Of a stretch of 64,000 nt of DNA, positions 53,339-62,196 are shown piece after piece; position 1 is the stretch's first letter; each line of letters begins with the position of its first letter. Made by a program: the position numbers and the translations under genes. Source of the stretch: Flavobacterium hungaricum (GTDB lineage: Bacteria > Bacteroidota > Bacteroidia > Flavobacteriales > Flavobacteriaceae); assembly GCF_015182285.1 (NCBI RefSeq), contig NZ_PRDM01000001.1:496001-560000 (forward strand), read 5' to 3'. The notes below the pieces were generated by a model, which worked only from the letters and a program-made list of their open reading frames with translations, searched no databases and was not told the origin of the DNA.

Positions 53339-55744
53339 ATGAAAAAAAATTACATTTTTTTATTACTCTTAATGTTTACTGTTTTTTTTAATAATGCGGC
53401 TGTCGCTCAGACCTCACTAGGGACATGCAGCAGTTTTATAAATAAATTGAAGAAGGAGCTTAGTGTTTCTACCGCAAAAAAAGAAAATAATGATATTATA
53501 CTTAAAGTTTTGGATTCAAAAATTTTTACCGCAAAAGTCAATTATAAAGAATCGACGGTTTCGAGTGAATTTTTGATCGGAGAAATCAAAAACATCTCTG
53601 GATCTTCTTTTTACCTCAAGCTAATGGAGCGATCACTTGAAGGGCATATTATTCTTAAAAATTCAAAAGAAGCATACAAATATTCTTCTGATGCTCATGG
53701 AAATGCTTATGTTTCAAAAGTTGATATTAATTCAGTAATCTGTGTAGATTATATAAATGTATCACAGAAAGGAGCTAACACAGCAAAAGTTAGTGCCGCT
53801 GCTATTAGTCCTGAGCTGTTAAAGTTAGAAAGTCTGCCAGGAGGGATAGGTTGTGTATTATTGGATTTTGACGGATATAACATGCCTGCTGGAAATCTTT
53901 GGAATTTCGGTGGTGCGATCTATGCACTTCCCTCAGGAATGAGTGATGCCTTTATACTTCAGGCTTTCGAAATAGTTTCAGAAGATTACAGGCCTTTTAA
54001 TTTAAACATTACAACAAATGAGGCTGTTTTTAATACCTATCCAAAAACAAAAAGAAAGCGTGTTGTAATCACTCCTACAGATACTGCACAACCGGGAGTT
54101 GGAGGAATAGCTTTTGTAGGAGCTTTTGCTGCGGACAATGATGTTCCAGCCTGGTGTTTTAATGTCAATACCGGTCAAGCAGCCGGGAATACAGCTTCAC
54201 ATGAGATTGGGCATCTCTTTTCATTAAGACATGATGGCCTAAGTTCTCCTGGAGAAGAATATTTTTCAGGGTTAGATGGAACATCTTGGGCGCCTATTAT
54301 GGGATCGAGTGTCAAAACTGTTGTGCAATGGAGCAAAGGGGAATATAATAGAGCTAATAATGCACAGGATGATGTTGCCATTATTGCCGATAAAATTTAT
54401 GGAGTAGGTTACAGAGTTGATGATTATGGGAATGATACAGCTTCGGCATTTAATCTGGCGCTGGATAGTAGAAGTGATATTATTCAAACTGATGGTGTAA
54501 TAGAAAAAGAAAGCGACAAAGATTTTTTTGCTTTTACTACTCGCGGAGGAACTGTAAGGATTGCAGCGAATACAATAATCGGAACAGGAAGCGGTAATCT
54601 TCATATTTTGATTCAGCTATACGATGCAGCTGGTATCGAAATTGCACAACAAACAGATCCTGATCCTTACTATTTAGACGCTTTATTGTATGCAGATGTC
54701 CCGGCTGGTAAGTATTTTATCAGCATTAGTGGTGTTGGGGCAGGAGACAAAGCTTTTGGTGGGTATTCAGCGTATGGTTCTATTGGTAGTTATTCTATTA
54801 CTGGAACTATTCCACCTCCTCCAGTTTCCGATATTATTATTTCGGGATTACAAACAAATATAAGTTGTTACGGAGCATCAGATGGATCTATAACGGTTAA
54901 CCCTTCAGGAGGTGCTGGCAATTTTCGGTACGTTTGGTCACCATCTGGAGGAACAAAAGCGACAGTGTCTGGCCTGAAAGCCGGTACTTATACTGTTACT
55001 GTAGTGGATGAAGAGGGAAACTCCAAAGTAAAAAGTTTTGATATAATAGAGCCTGCAGAAATTAAAATATCAGGAATAAAAACAAATGTTACCTGTTATG
55101 GTGAATCAGACGGATCTATAACGGTTAATGCTTCAGGAGGTAATGGTGGTTTTACCTATGCATGGTCACCAACTGGTGGAACGCAAGCCGCTCCATCTGG
55201 CTTAAAAGCTGGAAACTATACAGTGACTGTAACGGATAAAAACGGATGTTCTAAAAAGGAAACTTTCAGTATAACGCAGCCTGTAATAGTAGATTCGGGC
55301 ATAACAGTAGAAAATGATAGGCTGACTGCTAATCAATCGGGAGCAAGTTATCAATGGTTCGAATGCCCTGCTTCGCTGATCGCAGGCGAAACAAATCAGT
55401 TTTTTAAACCCAAAAAATCCGGTTCTTATAAGGTTGTGGTTAGATCAAATAATTGTGAGATTTCTTCAGATTGTGTGAATTTTAATAGTCTTAATACGGA
55501 ATCATTTAATAAGGAAATAAAATTTTGGCTATACCCGAATCCTTCAAATAACAGCATCACTCTAACATCTGATCATGACGCAGACTTTCAATTTATAAAT
55601 GCTTTAGGAAAGGCTGTTAAGACAGTAAAAGTATTGGCCAATGTGAATAGTGTAATAGATGTTGAAAACTTATCTACTGGGATTTATTTTATTTGTGAAG
55701 TGAAGGAAGGAGAATTAATAAGTCATAAGTTTATTAAAAATTAG
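53339..55744 (+). CDS. T9SS-secreted metzincin-type protease with PPC, SprB-like and sorting domains
   Basis: 801 residues. Signal peptide (ending AAVAQ); catalytic domain with zinc site HEIGHLFSLRHDG (His288, Glu289, His292, His298) and Met-turn WAPIMGSS; a pre-peptidase C-terminal (PPC) beta domain (about 375-495); two SprB-type repeats (about 500-655: TNISCYGASDGSITVNPSGG, TNVTCYGESDGSITVNASGG); an Ig-like segment; and a type-A T9SS C-terminal sorting domain (FWLYPNPSNNSITL to the end). It is exported across the outer membrane by T9SS and degrades extracellular protein. Confidence 0.9.
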   Translation: MKKNYIFLLLLMFTVFFNNAAVAQTSLGTCSSFINKLKKELSVSTAKKENNDIILKVLDSKIFTAKVNYKESTVSSEFLIGEIKNISGSSFYLKLMERSLEGHIILKNSKEAYKYSSDAHGNAYVSKVDINSVICVDYINVSQKGANTAKVSAAAISPELLKLESLPGGIGCVLLDFDGYNMPAGNLWNFGGAIYALPSGMSDAFILQAFEIVSEDYRPFNLNITTNEAVFNTYPKTKRKRVVITPTDTAQPGVGGIAFVGAFAADNDVPAWCFNVNTGQAAGNTASHEIGHLFSLRHDGLSSPGEEYFSGLDGTSWAPIMGSSVKTVVQWSKGEYNRANNAQDDVAIIADKIYGVGYRVDDYGNDTASAFNLALDSRSDIIQTDGVIEKESDKDFFAFTTRGGTVRIAANTIIGTGSGNLHILIQLYDAAGIEIAQQTDPDPYYLDALLYADVPAGKYFISISGVGAGDKAFGGYSAYGSIGSYSITGTIPPPPVSDIIISGLQTNISCYGASDGSITVNPSGGAGNFRYVWSPSGGTKATVSGLKAGTYTVTVVDEEGNSKVKSFDIIEPAEIKISGIKTNVTCYGESDGSITVNASGGNGGFTYAWSPTGGTQAAPSGLKAGNYTVTVTDKNGCSKKETFSITQPVIVDSGITVENDRLTANQSGASYQWFECPASLIAGETNQFFKPKKSGSYKVVVRSNNCEISSDCVNFNSLNTESFNKEIKFWLYPNPSNNSITLTSDHDADFQFINALGKAVKTVKVLANVNSVIDVENLSTGIYFICEVKEGELISHKFIKN

Positions 55745-55884
55745 TGTTTTAAAGTTCTTTTTATAACCTTTTTAAAACTTAAGACAAGCTTTTCGGTTAA
55801 TCCAACACAAAAGCAATAAGTTTTATCTACTGCGGAATTACTTAAACTAATGAAAACGAATGCAGAGAATTCTATTATTTGGCT

Positions 55885-55892
55885 TACCTTTG
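55885..55892 (+). promoter_or_regulatory. -7 promoter box of mnmA
   Basis: TACCTTTG, a perfect TAnnTTTG match, 27 bp before the ATG. Confidence 0.65.
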
Positions 55893-55919
55893 CAACCTTG
55901 AAAAATTAAACATTTTAAA

Positions 55920-57107
55920 ATGAAACGAGTAGTTGTTGGGCTTTCTGGCGGGGTAGATTCTAGTGTTGCGGCTTATTTATTGCAGCAGCAAGGATACGAA
56001 GTAATTGGTCTTTTTATGAAAAACTGGCACGATGATTCGGTTACTATTTCTAACGAATGTCCTTGGCTGGAAGACAGTAACGATGCACTTTTGGTTGCTG
56101 AAAAACTCGGGATTCCGTTTCAAACGGTTGATTTAAGCGAAGAATACAAAGAAAGAATCGTTGACTATATGTTTAACGAATACGAAAAAGGAAGAACTCC
56201 AAATCCTGACGTGCTTTGTAACCGCGAAATCAAATTTGACGTGTTTATGAAAATCGCTTTAAGTCTGGGCGCCGATTATGTGGCAACGGGACACTATTGT
56301 CAAAAAAGTGAAATTGAAGTTGATGGAAAACCAGTTTATCAGCTAATTGCTGGAAATGACGTCAACAAAGATCAATCGTATTTTTTATGCCAATTGTCTC
56401 AAGAACAGTTGTCTAAAGCTTTATTTCCTATCGGAGCTTTGACCAAACCAGAAGTACGTGAAATTGCGGCTGAAATGGAATTGGTTACCGCTGAAAAGAA
56501 AGATTCTCAAGGTTTGTGTTTTATTGGAAAAGTACGTCTTCCTGAATTTTTGCAGCAAAAATTACAGCCAAAAGATGGGAAAATCGTACAGATTGATAAA
56601 AATGATCCGATTTATACAATTGAAAAACCTGATGGAATTTCGTTAGAAGAAGAATTAAAATTAGAATCTCAAAAACTGCATTATCTTCCGACGATGGGAA
56701 AAGTTGTGGGAAAACATCAAGGAGCCCATTATTTTACGGTAGGACAGCGAAAAGGTTTGAATGTTGGCGGGACAACAGATCCGTTATTTGTAATTGGCAC
56801 TGATGTTGAAACCAATACGATTTACACAGGTTTGTCAAGCAATCATCCCGGCTTGTTTAAAAAAGCATTGTTTGTAGAAAAATCAGAGGTACACTGGGTT
56901 AGAGAAGATCTAAAATTGAAATCAGGCGAAAAGATGGAAGTTATGGCGAGAATTCGTTACCGCCAGCCTTTACAAAAAGCTGTTTTACATCAGTTTGAAG
57001 ATGGAATGTACGTTCAGTTTGAAGAACCGCAGTCTGCTATTACCGAAGGACAATTTGTAGCTTGGTATTTACAAAATGAATTAGCTGGTTCGGGAGTAAT
57101 TTCTTAG
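55920..57107 (+). CDS. mnmA: tRNA-specific 2-thiouridylase MnmA
   Basis: 395 residues. PP-loop [18 protein letters not shown], catalytic Cys in [12 protein letters not shown] and the second in [10 protein letters not shown], plus the DYVATGHYC motif. It puts the 2-thio group on U34 of Lys, Glu and Gln tRNAs. About 20-30 residues longer than E. coli MnmA, with an insert near 195-260 ([25 protein letters not shown]), common in Bacteroidota. Followed after 42 bp by a subtilase gene. Confidence 0.95.
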   Translation: MKRVVVGLSGGVDSSVAAYLLQQQGYEVIGLFMKNWHDDSVTISNECPWLEDSNDALLVAEKLGIPFQTVDLSEEYKERIVDYMFNEYEKGRTPNPDVLCNREIKFDVFMKIALSLGADYVATGHYCQKSEIEVDGKPVYQLIAGNDVNKDQSYFLCQLSQEQLSKALFPIGALTKPEVREIAAEMELVTAEKKDSQGLCFIGKVRLPEFLQQKLQPKDGKIVQIDKNDPIYTIEKPDGISLEEELKLESQKLHYLPTMGKVVGKHQGAHYFTVGQRKGLNVGGTTDPLFVIGTDVETNTIYTGLSSNHPGLFKKALFVEKSEVHWVREDLKLKSGEKMEVMARIRYRQPLQKAVLHQFEDGMYVQFEEPQSAITEGQFVAWYLQNELAGSGVIS

Positions 57108-57149
57108 CTTTATACTTTCTTAGGAAGTAATTCCGCTAAAAAGTATACT

Positions 57150-58757
57150 ATGAGATGCAGCTTTACATTTCTTTTATTATTTATTTCGTTTGCCGTATTT
57201 TCTCAGGAAGATGCCTGGGTTTATTTTAATGCTAAACCAAATTCTCAGGCGTTTTTCAGTAATCCGCTTGCAGAGCTTTCTCAAAAAGCTTTAGATCGCA
57301 GAACAAATCAAAATATAGCTTTAGATTTAACCGATGCACCTCTGGAAACTGCTTTTGCAGATCAAGTTAAATCAAGTACCGGAATTACAGTAATGGCACA
57401 GTCTAAATGGCTGAATGCACTTCATATTCGAGGAACTCAAGCCAATATAAACGCTTTAAAAGCTCTTTCTTTTGTGTCAAAAGTCGTTTTTGCAGACAAA
57501 ACCCTGAATACGACAGCGAAAAGTACTGCCGCAGCAAAAAGCAATAAAACAGCCGATAAACTCCAAACAACTATAGATTATTCGTACGGCAATGCAGCTA
57601 ATCAAATCCAGATGTTAAACGGGCAGGTTCTCCACCAGCAGAATTACACCGGAGAAGGAAAAATAATAGCTGTTTTGGATGGAGGTTTTCCAGGTGTCAA
57701 TACAGCACAGCCCTTTGAAAATTTAAGAAATAATAACCGAATTTTGGGCGGCTACGATTATACCACCAGAAACAGTAATTTTTACACTGGCGACGATCAC
57801 GGTACTTTGGTACTTTCTACAATGGGCGGTTATAAAGAAAATGCTTTAGTTGGAACGGCTCCAAATGCATCCTATTATCTGTTTATTACCGAAATTCAAA
57901 CCGTAGAAAATCCTGTTGAAGAATCGCTTTGGGTAGAAGCTGCGGAAAAAGCAGATGCATTAGGTGTTGATATTATTACCTCTTCTTTAGGATATTTTGG
58001 AGATCGAACAGAATCCAGATACGATCACACCTACAGCGACATGAACGGCACGAGCAATTTTGTTTCGCTTGGTGCAGAGATTGCCTTTAGTAAAGGAATA
58101 TTGGTTTTGGCTTCAGCCGGAAATGACGGCGGGAGACCAGAAAACCATATTGGGTCGCCTGCAGATGCCGTTTCGGTGCTTGCTATCGGTTCTGTCAATT
58201 CAGTAAAATCAAGAGCAGCTTCAAGTTCTATTGGGCCAAGTTTTGACGGAAGAATAAAACCAGATGTGATGGCTCAGGGTGTCGCAGCTGCAGTTTCGAA
58301 TGCAGCTGGTACTATTACAACTGCAAGCGGAACTTCATTTTCATGCCCAATTATGGCCGGAATGGCAGCTTGTTTATGGCAGGCTTTTCCGTCTAAGACC
58401 AACAAAGAAATCAGACAGATGATCTTGGCTTCTTCGGATCGATATACCAGTCCGGATAATAATTACGGATACGGAATTCCGAATTTTGGTACTGCTTTGG
58501 GAGTTGAAAATTTTGAGGCAGAGACCGCCTTTGCTGTTTATCCAAATCCTGTAAAGTCTTCTGTTACTTTTTCTTTTTTGAATGAAAACAATACTGCTTT
58601 AGTGACGATTTATTCTGTGCTAGGGCAGAAAGTAATCGAAACACAAATCACCAATACCAATTCAACTCTTTCTTTGCAGCCCCTTACAAGCGGCCTCTAT
58701 TTTTATACTTTTGATGCTGGAAATCTGCATAAAACGGGAAAGATAATTAAGCAATAA
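57150..58757 (+). CDS. T9SS-secreted subtilisin-like (S8) serine protease
   Basis: 535 residues. Signal peptide (ending AVFSQ), an inhibitor-like propeptide (about 20-120), and a subtilase domain with the triad Asp177 (AVLDGGFPG), His217 (DDHGTLVLSTMGG) and Ser396 (GTSFSCPIMAGM). The C-terminal T9SS type-A sorting domain starts at AVYPNPVKSSVTF and ends with GLYFYTFDAGNLHKTGKIIKQ-like strands. An extracellular protease. It ends 8 bp before the nitronate monooxygenase-like gene, so these are likely co-transcribed. Confidence 0.93.
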   Translation: MRCSFTFLLLFISFAVFSQEDAWVYFNAKPNSQAFFSNPLAELSQKALDRRTNQNIALDLTDAPLETAFADQVKSSTGITVMAQSKWLNALHIRGTQANINALKALSFVSKVVFADKTLNTTAKSTAAAKSNKTADKLQTTIDYSYGNAANQIQMLNGQVLHQQNYTGEGKIIAVLDGGFPGVNTAQPFENLRNNNRILGGYDYTTRNSNFYTGDDHGTLVLSTMGGYKENALVGTAPNASYYLFITEIQTVENPVEESLWVEAAEKADALGVDIITSSLGYFGDRTESRYDHTYSDMNGTSNFVSLGAEIAFSKGILVLASAGNDGGRPENHIGSPADAVSVLAIGSVNSVKSRAASSSIGPSFDGRIKPDVMAQGVAAAVSNAAGTITTASGTSFSCPIMAGMAACLWQAFPSKTNKEIRQMILASSDRYTSPDNNYGYGIPNFGTALGVENFEAETAFAVYPNPVKSSVTFSFLNENNTALVTIYSVLGQKVIETQITNTNSTLSLQPLTSGLYFYTFDAGNLHKTGKIIKQ

Positions 58758-58765
58758 TTTTTTTG

Positions 58766-59710
58766 ATGAATAAAATCACACAACTCTTTAATATAAAATA
58801 CCCGATTGTTCAAGGCGGTATGATCTGGAACAGCGGTTACAAATTAGCCTCGGCAGTAAGTAATGCCGGCGGATTAGGACTTATTGGTGCAGGATCAATG
58901 TATCCAGAAGTTTTAAGAGAACATATTCAGAAATGTAAAAAAGCGACATACAAGCCTTTTGGTGTCAATATTCCGATGTTATATCCGAACATTCAGGAAA
59001 TCATGGATATTGTGGTAGAAGAAGGCGTAAAAATCGTTTTTACTTCGGCTGGAAATCCAAAGACATGGACTTCATTTTTAAAAGAAAAAGGCATTACCGT
59101 TGTACACGTGGTAAGCAGCAGTGTTTTTGCTTTAAAAGCACAAGAAGCGGGAGTAGATGCTGTGGTGGCAGAAGGTTTTGAAGCCGGCGGCCACAACGGA
59201 CGTGAGGAAACGACTACTTTAACTCTGATTCCGATGGTGAAAGAAAAAATTCAAATTCCGTTGATTGCCGCAGGCGGAATCGCAACGGGCAGAGGTATGC
59301 TGGCTGCTATGATTTTGGGTGCAGACGGTGTGCAGGTAGGAAGCCGTTTTGCAGCTTCTGTAGAATCATCAGCTCATAATAATTTTAAAGAAACGATTGT
59401 TACTGTAAAAGAAGGAGGCACGCAATTGACATTGAAAGAATTAGCTCCTGTTCGTTTGGTTAAAAATAAGTTCTTTGATGACGTTCAGGAATTGTACCAA
59501 AAAGGTCCGTCAAAAGAAGAATTAGTGCAGCTTTTGGGCCGGGCAAGGGCAAAGAAAGGAATGTTTGAGGGAGATTTGGAAGAAGGCGAACTTGAAATTG
59601 GACAAATTGCAGGTTTGATTCACGAAATCCTGCCGGCAGAAAAAATTGTAAAAGAAATGATGGCAGAATTTGAAACTGCCCAAAAAGAAAAGACTACATT
59701 TGAGTTTTAA
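58766..59710 (+). CDS. Nitronate monooxygenase-like FMN enzyme
   Basis: 314 residues from ATG 58766; an in-frame TTG three bases earlier is less likely. TIM-barrel FMN enzyme of the 2-nitropropane dioxygenase/FabK group: YPIVQGGMIWNSGYKLASAVSNAGGLG, EGFEAGGHNGREETTT, IAAGGIATGRGMLAAMILGADGVQVGSRF. Members oxidise alkyl nitronates or act as enoyl-ACP reductases; the EAGGHNG segment is shared by both, so the precise reaction is open. Gap of 8 bp to the subtilase and 18 bp to the next gene. Confidence 0.85.
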   Translation: MNKITQLFNIKYPIVQGGMIWNSGYKLASAVSNAGGLGLIGAGSMYPEVLREHIQKCKKATYKPFGVNIPMLYPNIQEIMDIVVEEGVKIVFTSAGNPKTWTSFLKEKGITVVHVVSSSVFALKAQEAGVDAVVAEGFEAGGHNGREETTTLTLIPMVKEKIQIPLIAAGGIATGRGMLAAMILGADGVQVGSRFAASVESSAHNNFKETIVTVKEGGTQLTLKELAPVRLVKNKFFDDVQELYQKGPSKEELVQLLGRARAKKGMFEGDLEEGELEIGQIAGLIHEILPAEKIVKEMMAEFETAQKEKTTFEF

Positions 59711-59728
59711 TTAGCGGAAGGAATTATT

Positions 59729-60139
59729 ATGAGTTTGGGACGTATATTTATTATTTTACTTTTTATAGGTTTTGGTTATCAAAATGTTCAGGGGCAATCG
59801 TATCGTTTTAAAACTTCGGGATTTAGCGTTTTAGAAAAAAATGAAAGAGGCAAATGGGGCGAATGGTCTGCTCTTGATTTGGTCAATCTGTCGGTTGTAC
59901 TCGATACAGACAAACATAGAATCGTAGTTTATTCTCAGGAATTACAGCTCTTTAATATTTTAAATTATATTGAAAGAGAAGAGAACGACACCGATATTGT
60001 TTACTCTTTTGTGTGTAAAGATAATGACGGCAGAGAATGTAAATTGTCTATCATTACCCGAAAAAAGCAAGATTACAGAAAGCAGTTATATATTAATTAT
60101 GATGATCATATTATTGTTTATAATATCATCACAGTATAA
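59729..60139 (+). CDS. Small exported protein of unknown function
   Basis: 136 residues with a signal peptide (ending NVQGQ) and a compact beta-rich domain (YRFKTSGFSVLEKNERGKWGEWSALDLVNLSVVLDTDKHRIVVYS). I do not recognise the family. Downstream of the nitronate monooxygenase-like gene, probably in the same unit; a bidirectional terminator follows. Confidence 0.65.
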   Translation: MSLGRIFIILLFIGFGYQNVQGQSYRFKTSGFSVLEKNERGKWGEWSALDLVNLSVVLDTDKHRIVVYSQELQLFNILNYIEREENDTDIVYSFVCKDNDGRECKLSIITRKKQDYRKQLYINYDDHIIVYNIITV

Positions 60140-60159
60140 AAAATAAAATAGTCAAAAAA

Positions 60160-60205
60160 AAAATTCCAAATTCCAAGCAGAGATGCACTTGGAATTTGGA
60201 ATTTT
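60160..60205. terminator. Bidirectional terminator
   Basis: 18-bp perfect arms (60160-60177, 60188-60205) around 10 bp, with A-rich left and T-rich right flanks, between convergent genes. Confidence 0.9.
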
Positions 60206-60225
60206 ATTTTTAGAATTTTCTCTGT

Positions 60226-62196
60226 TTACTGCGTTACAATAACCACAATTTTATTAAAATCGGCAGCAGCATTGATTACCGCTTTGTATTGATCAAAACT
60301 TGAAAGCGGATAATTGACGATGTTGTAAAACTCTGTATTTTCGACAATTACTTCGTTTTTGTTCTGTGTATATTTACTCGTAAACGCAGCTTCTGTTTTG
60401 CCATCCAGATCGGTTTTATAATCCATTACAAACTTATCTAAGTTTTTAATCGTAGCTCCGTCAGGAAGTAGAATTCTAATTTTTCTGGTATAATAATGCG
60501 GATAATCAATTTCTATCGGGAGAAGACGTTTGCTTTCCTGATAAAACTCCATTTGGCTTCCGATTGTTTGTCCAACCGAAAATAAATAGTTAGCGCCTGC
60601 TTTCTGAATCATGTCTTTACCATCAAAAGTCAAGTTTAACTGATACGGTTTTTTACCCACAAATTCAGTTCCGTCGTTTTCTGTTGTTAAGGTTTTATAT
60701 TCTTTTTGCAGGGTATAATTCTCAGAAATAGACTTCAGCATTGTTTTATACTGTTCTGCAGAAACAAAGTCTTTTAAAGGCTGAAAATTCATCCCAGAAT
60801 AACCACCATAAGTCATTTTACTGGTAATTAAAGGATTTTCTAAGTCTTTTGTAAAATCAACCGTGATGTCCATATAATCGTGTGTGATTTCTGTTCCTGG
60901 AATTTCAATAAAATTAACCTCGCCAATTCCCATTGCCACACCTGCAAAAACTTTTTCTTTTAAGAAAAGCCCGTTATTGTTTCCTAAATAATTTGGAAAA
61001 AGCGGCAAACGGTATTCAATTTCAGTAGGAGTAAGATATTTTTTTATTGCAGGAAAATAGAATAAAAACTCCGCTAAATTCTCATGGCTTTCAAAATCTT
61101 TATCAAATGGTATTTTATATCGGTTAGAAGTAAAAACCAGATTTTGTTCTATTTTAAAATATTTAAAAACCGCGATGTATAACTTTACAATATCGGGACT
61201 ATTGGCTTGTTTAGAACTTAAAACTTCAGAAAGAGAAGATTTTGAATCAATATACTTATCGTAAATTATTGTTTTTTTGATTTTGTTTTCGATATTCCAA
61301 ATCTGTTCCTGAGTATCTTTTGACTGCGGAATACTGCTGCAAAAATTAGCAATGGCTTTTTCTTGTTTTTTGTCTAAAACCGGATTTACAATCTCGAATG
61401 TAGTAGTGGCATATTCTTTAAAACTGTTTAAATTTCTGCCTTGCGTGTATAAATTGGCATCCAGTTTATAACGAAATAATTTAACACGAACGTCCCAATT
61501 AGAATACTGTTCATCATCTTTTAATGCTGGAGTATCTTTTTCGTTAACACGAAGAATTTTTTTATGTTCCAATGATTTCTCATCCAATTCCGGCTCGCTT
61601 AATCCGTTGTATGATTTTGTTTTAAAAACTAAATGCTCAGGAAAAATAAGTTCAAAGCTAGAGGCTGCGATCGGAAATTCGTCCTGTAATTTTACAGTAT
61701 TTCCTTTTAAATTCGGAAGTTCCTGCAGCACGTACAGTTTTTCGATAACAGCTCCTTTTTCAAGACCGTTTATAGCAAAATAGTTGTATTTCATTCCCTT
61801 TTCCTCGTCGATCTCTTCTTTGATATCTTTTTTGTCTAGAGTAATTACTTTACCGCTTTTTAAGATTACACGCAGTTTGTTGACCAAGATATTCGCCTGA
61901 TCTCCAATCGGAATGTATACTTTATTATTTCTTTCGATGGCATCGTCAGAATTAATGTATTTTTTCTCGTGTATTAAGCGATACTGTACAGACGAGTTTT
62001 TGTCGACAGCAATTTCAATTTTGATATTACGGTTTAAAATAACCTCTTTTTCATTTTGATAATTTTTCGGAACGTCTATTTTAGTGTCTTTTGCGTCCCA
62101 GTCGTAATTTTTAAAACTATAATCTTGACCAAAAAAGACAGTCGAGCACAGTAATGCTATAAAAGTTAAAATACTTTTGAGTAAGTGTTTTTTCAT
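60226..62196 (-). CDS. DUF3857-type exported protein with degenerate transglutaminase-like domain
   Basis: 656 residues, signal peptide (ending TVFFGQ). The N-terminal half (about 50-260) is DUF3857-like (VQYRLIHEKKYINSDDAIERNNKVYIPIGD, RVILKSGKVITLDKKDIKEE). The central region is the transglutaminase-like position, but the GDCKD motif of the neighbour is replaced by NSPDIVKLYIAVF, so the catalytic Cys is absent. The C-terminal third is beta-rich. Its start overlaps the stop of the upstream paralogue by one base (translational coupling). Probably a non-catalytic partner. Confidence 0.82.
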   Translation of the reverse strand: MKKHLLKSILTFIALLCSTVFFGQDYSFKNYDWDAKDTKIDVPKNYQNEKEVILNRNIKIEIAVDKNSSVQYRLIHEKKYINSDDAIERNNKVYIPIGDQANILVNKLRVILKSGKVITLDKKDIKEEIDEEKGMKYNYFAINGLEKGAVIEKLYVLQELPNLKGNTVKLQDEFPIAASSFELIFPEHLVFKTKSYNGLSEPELDEKSLEHKKILRVNEKDTPALKDDEQYSNWDVRVKLFRYKLDANLYTQGRNLNSFKEYATTTFEIVNPVLDKKQEKAIANFCSSIPQSKDTQEQIWNIENKIKKTIIYDKYIDSKSSLSEVLSSKQANSPDIVKLYIAVFKYFKIEQNLVFTSNRYKIPFDKDFESHENLAEFLFYFPAIKKYLTPTEIEYRLPLFPNYLGNNNGLFLKEKVFAGVAMGIGEVNFIEIPGTEITHDYMDITVDFTKDLENPLITSKMTYGGYSGMNFQPLKDFVSAEQYKTMLKSISENYTLQKEYKTLTTENDGTEFVGKKPYQLNLTFDGKDMIQKAGANYLFSVGQTIGSQMEFYQESKRLLPIEIDYPHYYTRKIRILLPDGATIKNLDKFVMDYKTDLDGKTEAAFTSKYTQNKNEVIVENTEFYNIVNYPLSSFDQYKAVINAAADFNKIVVIVTQ

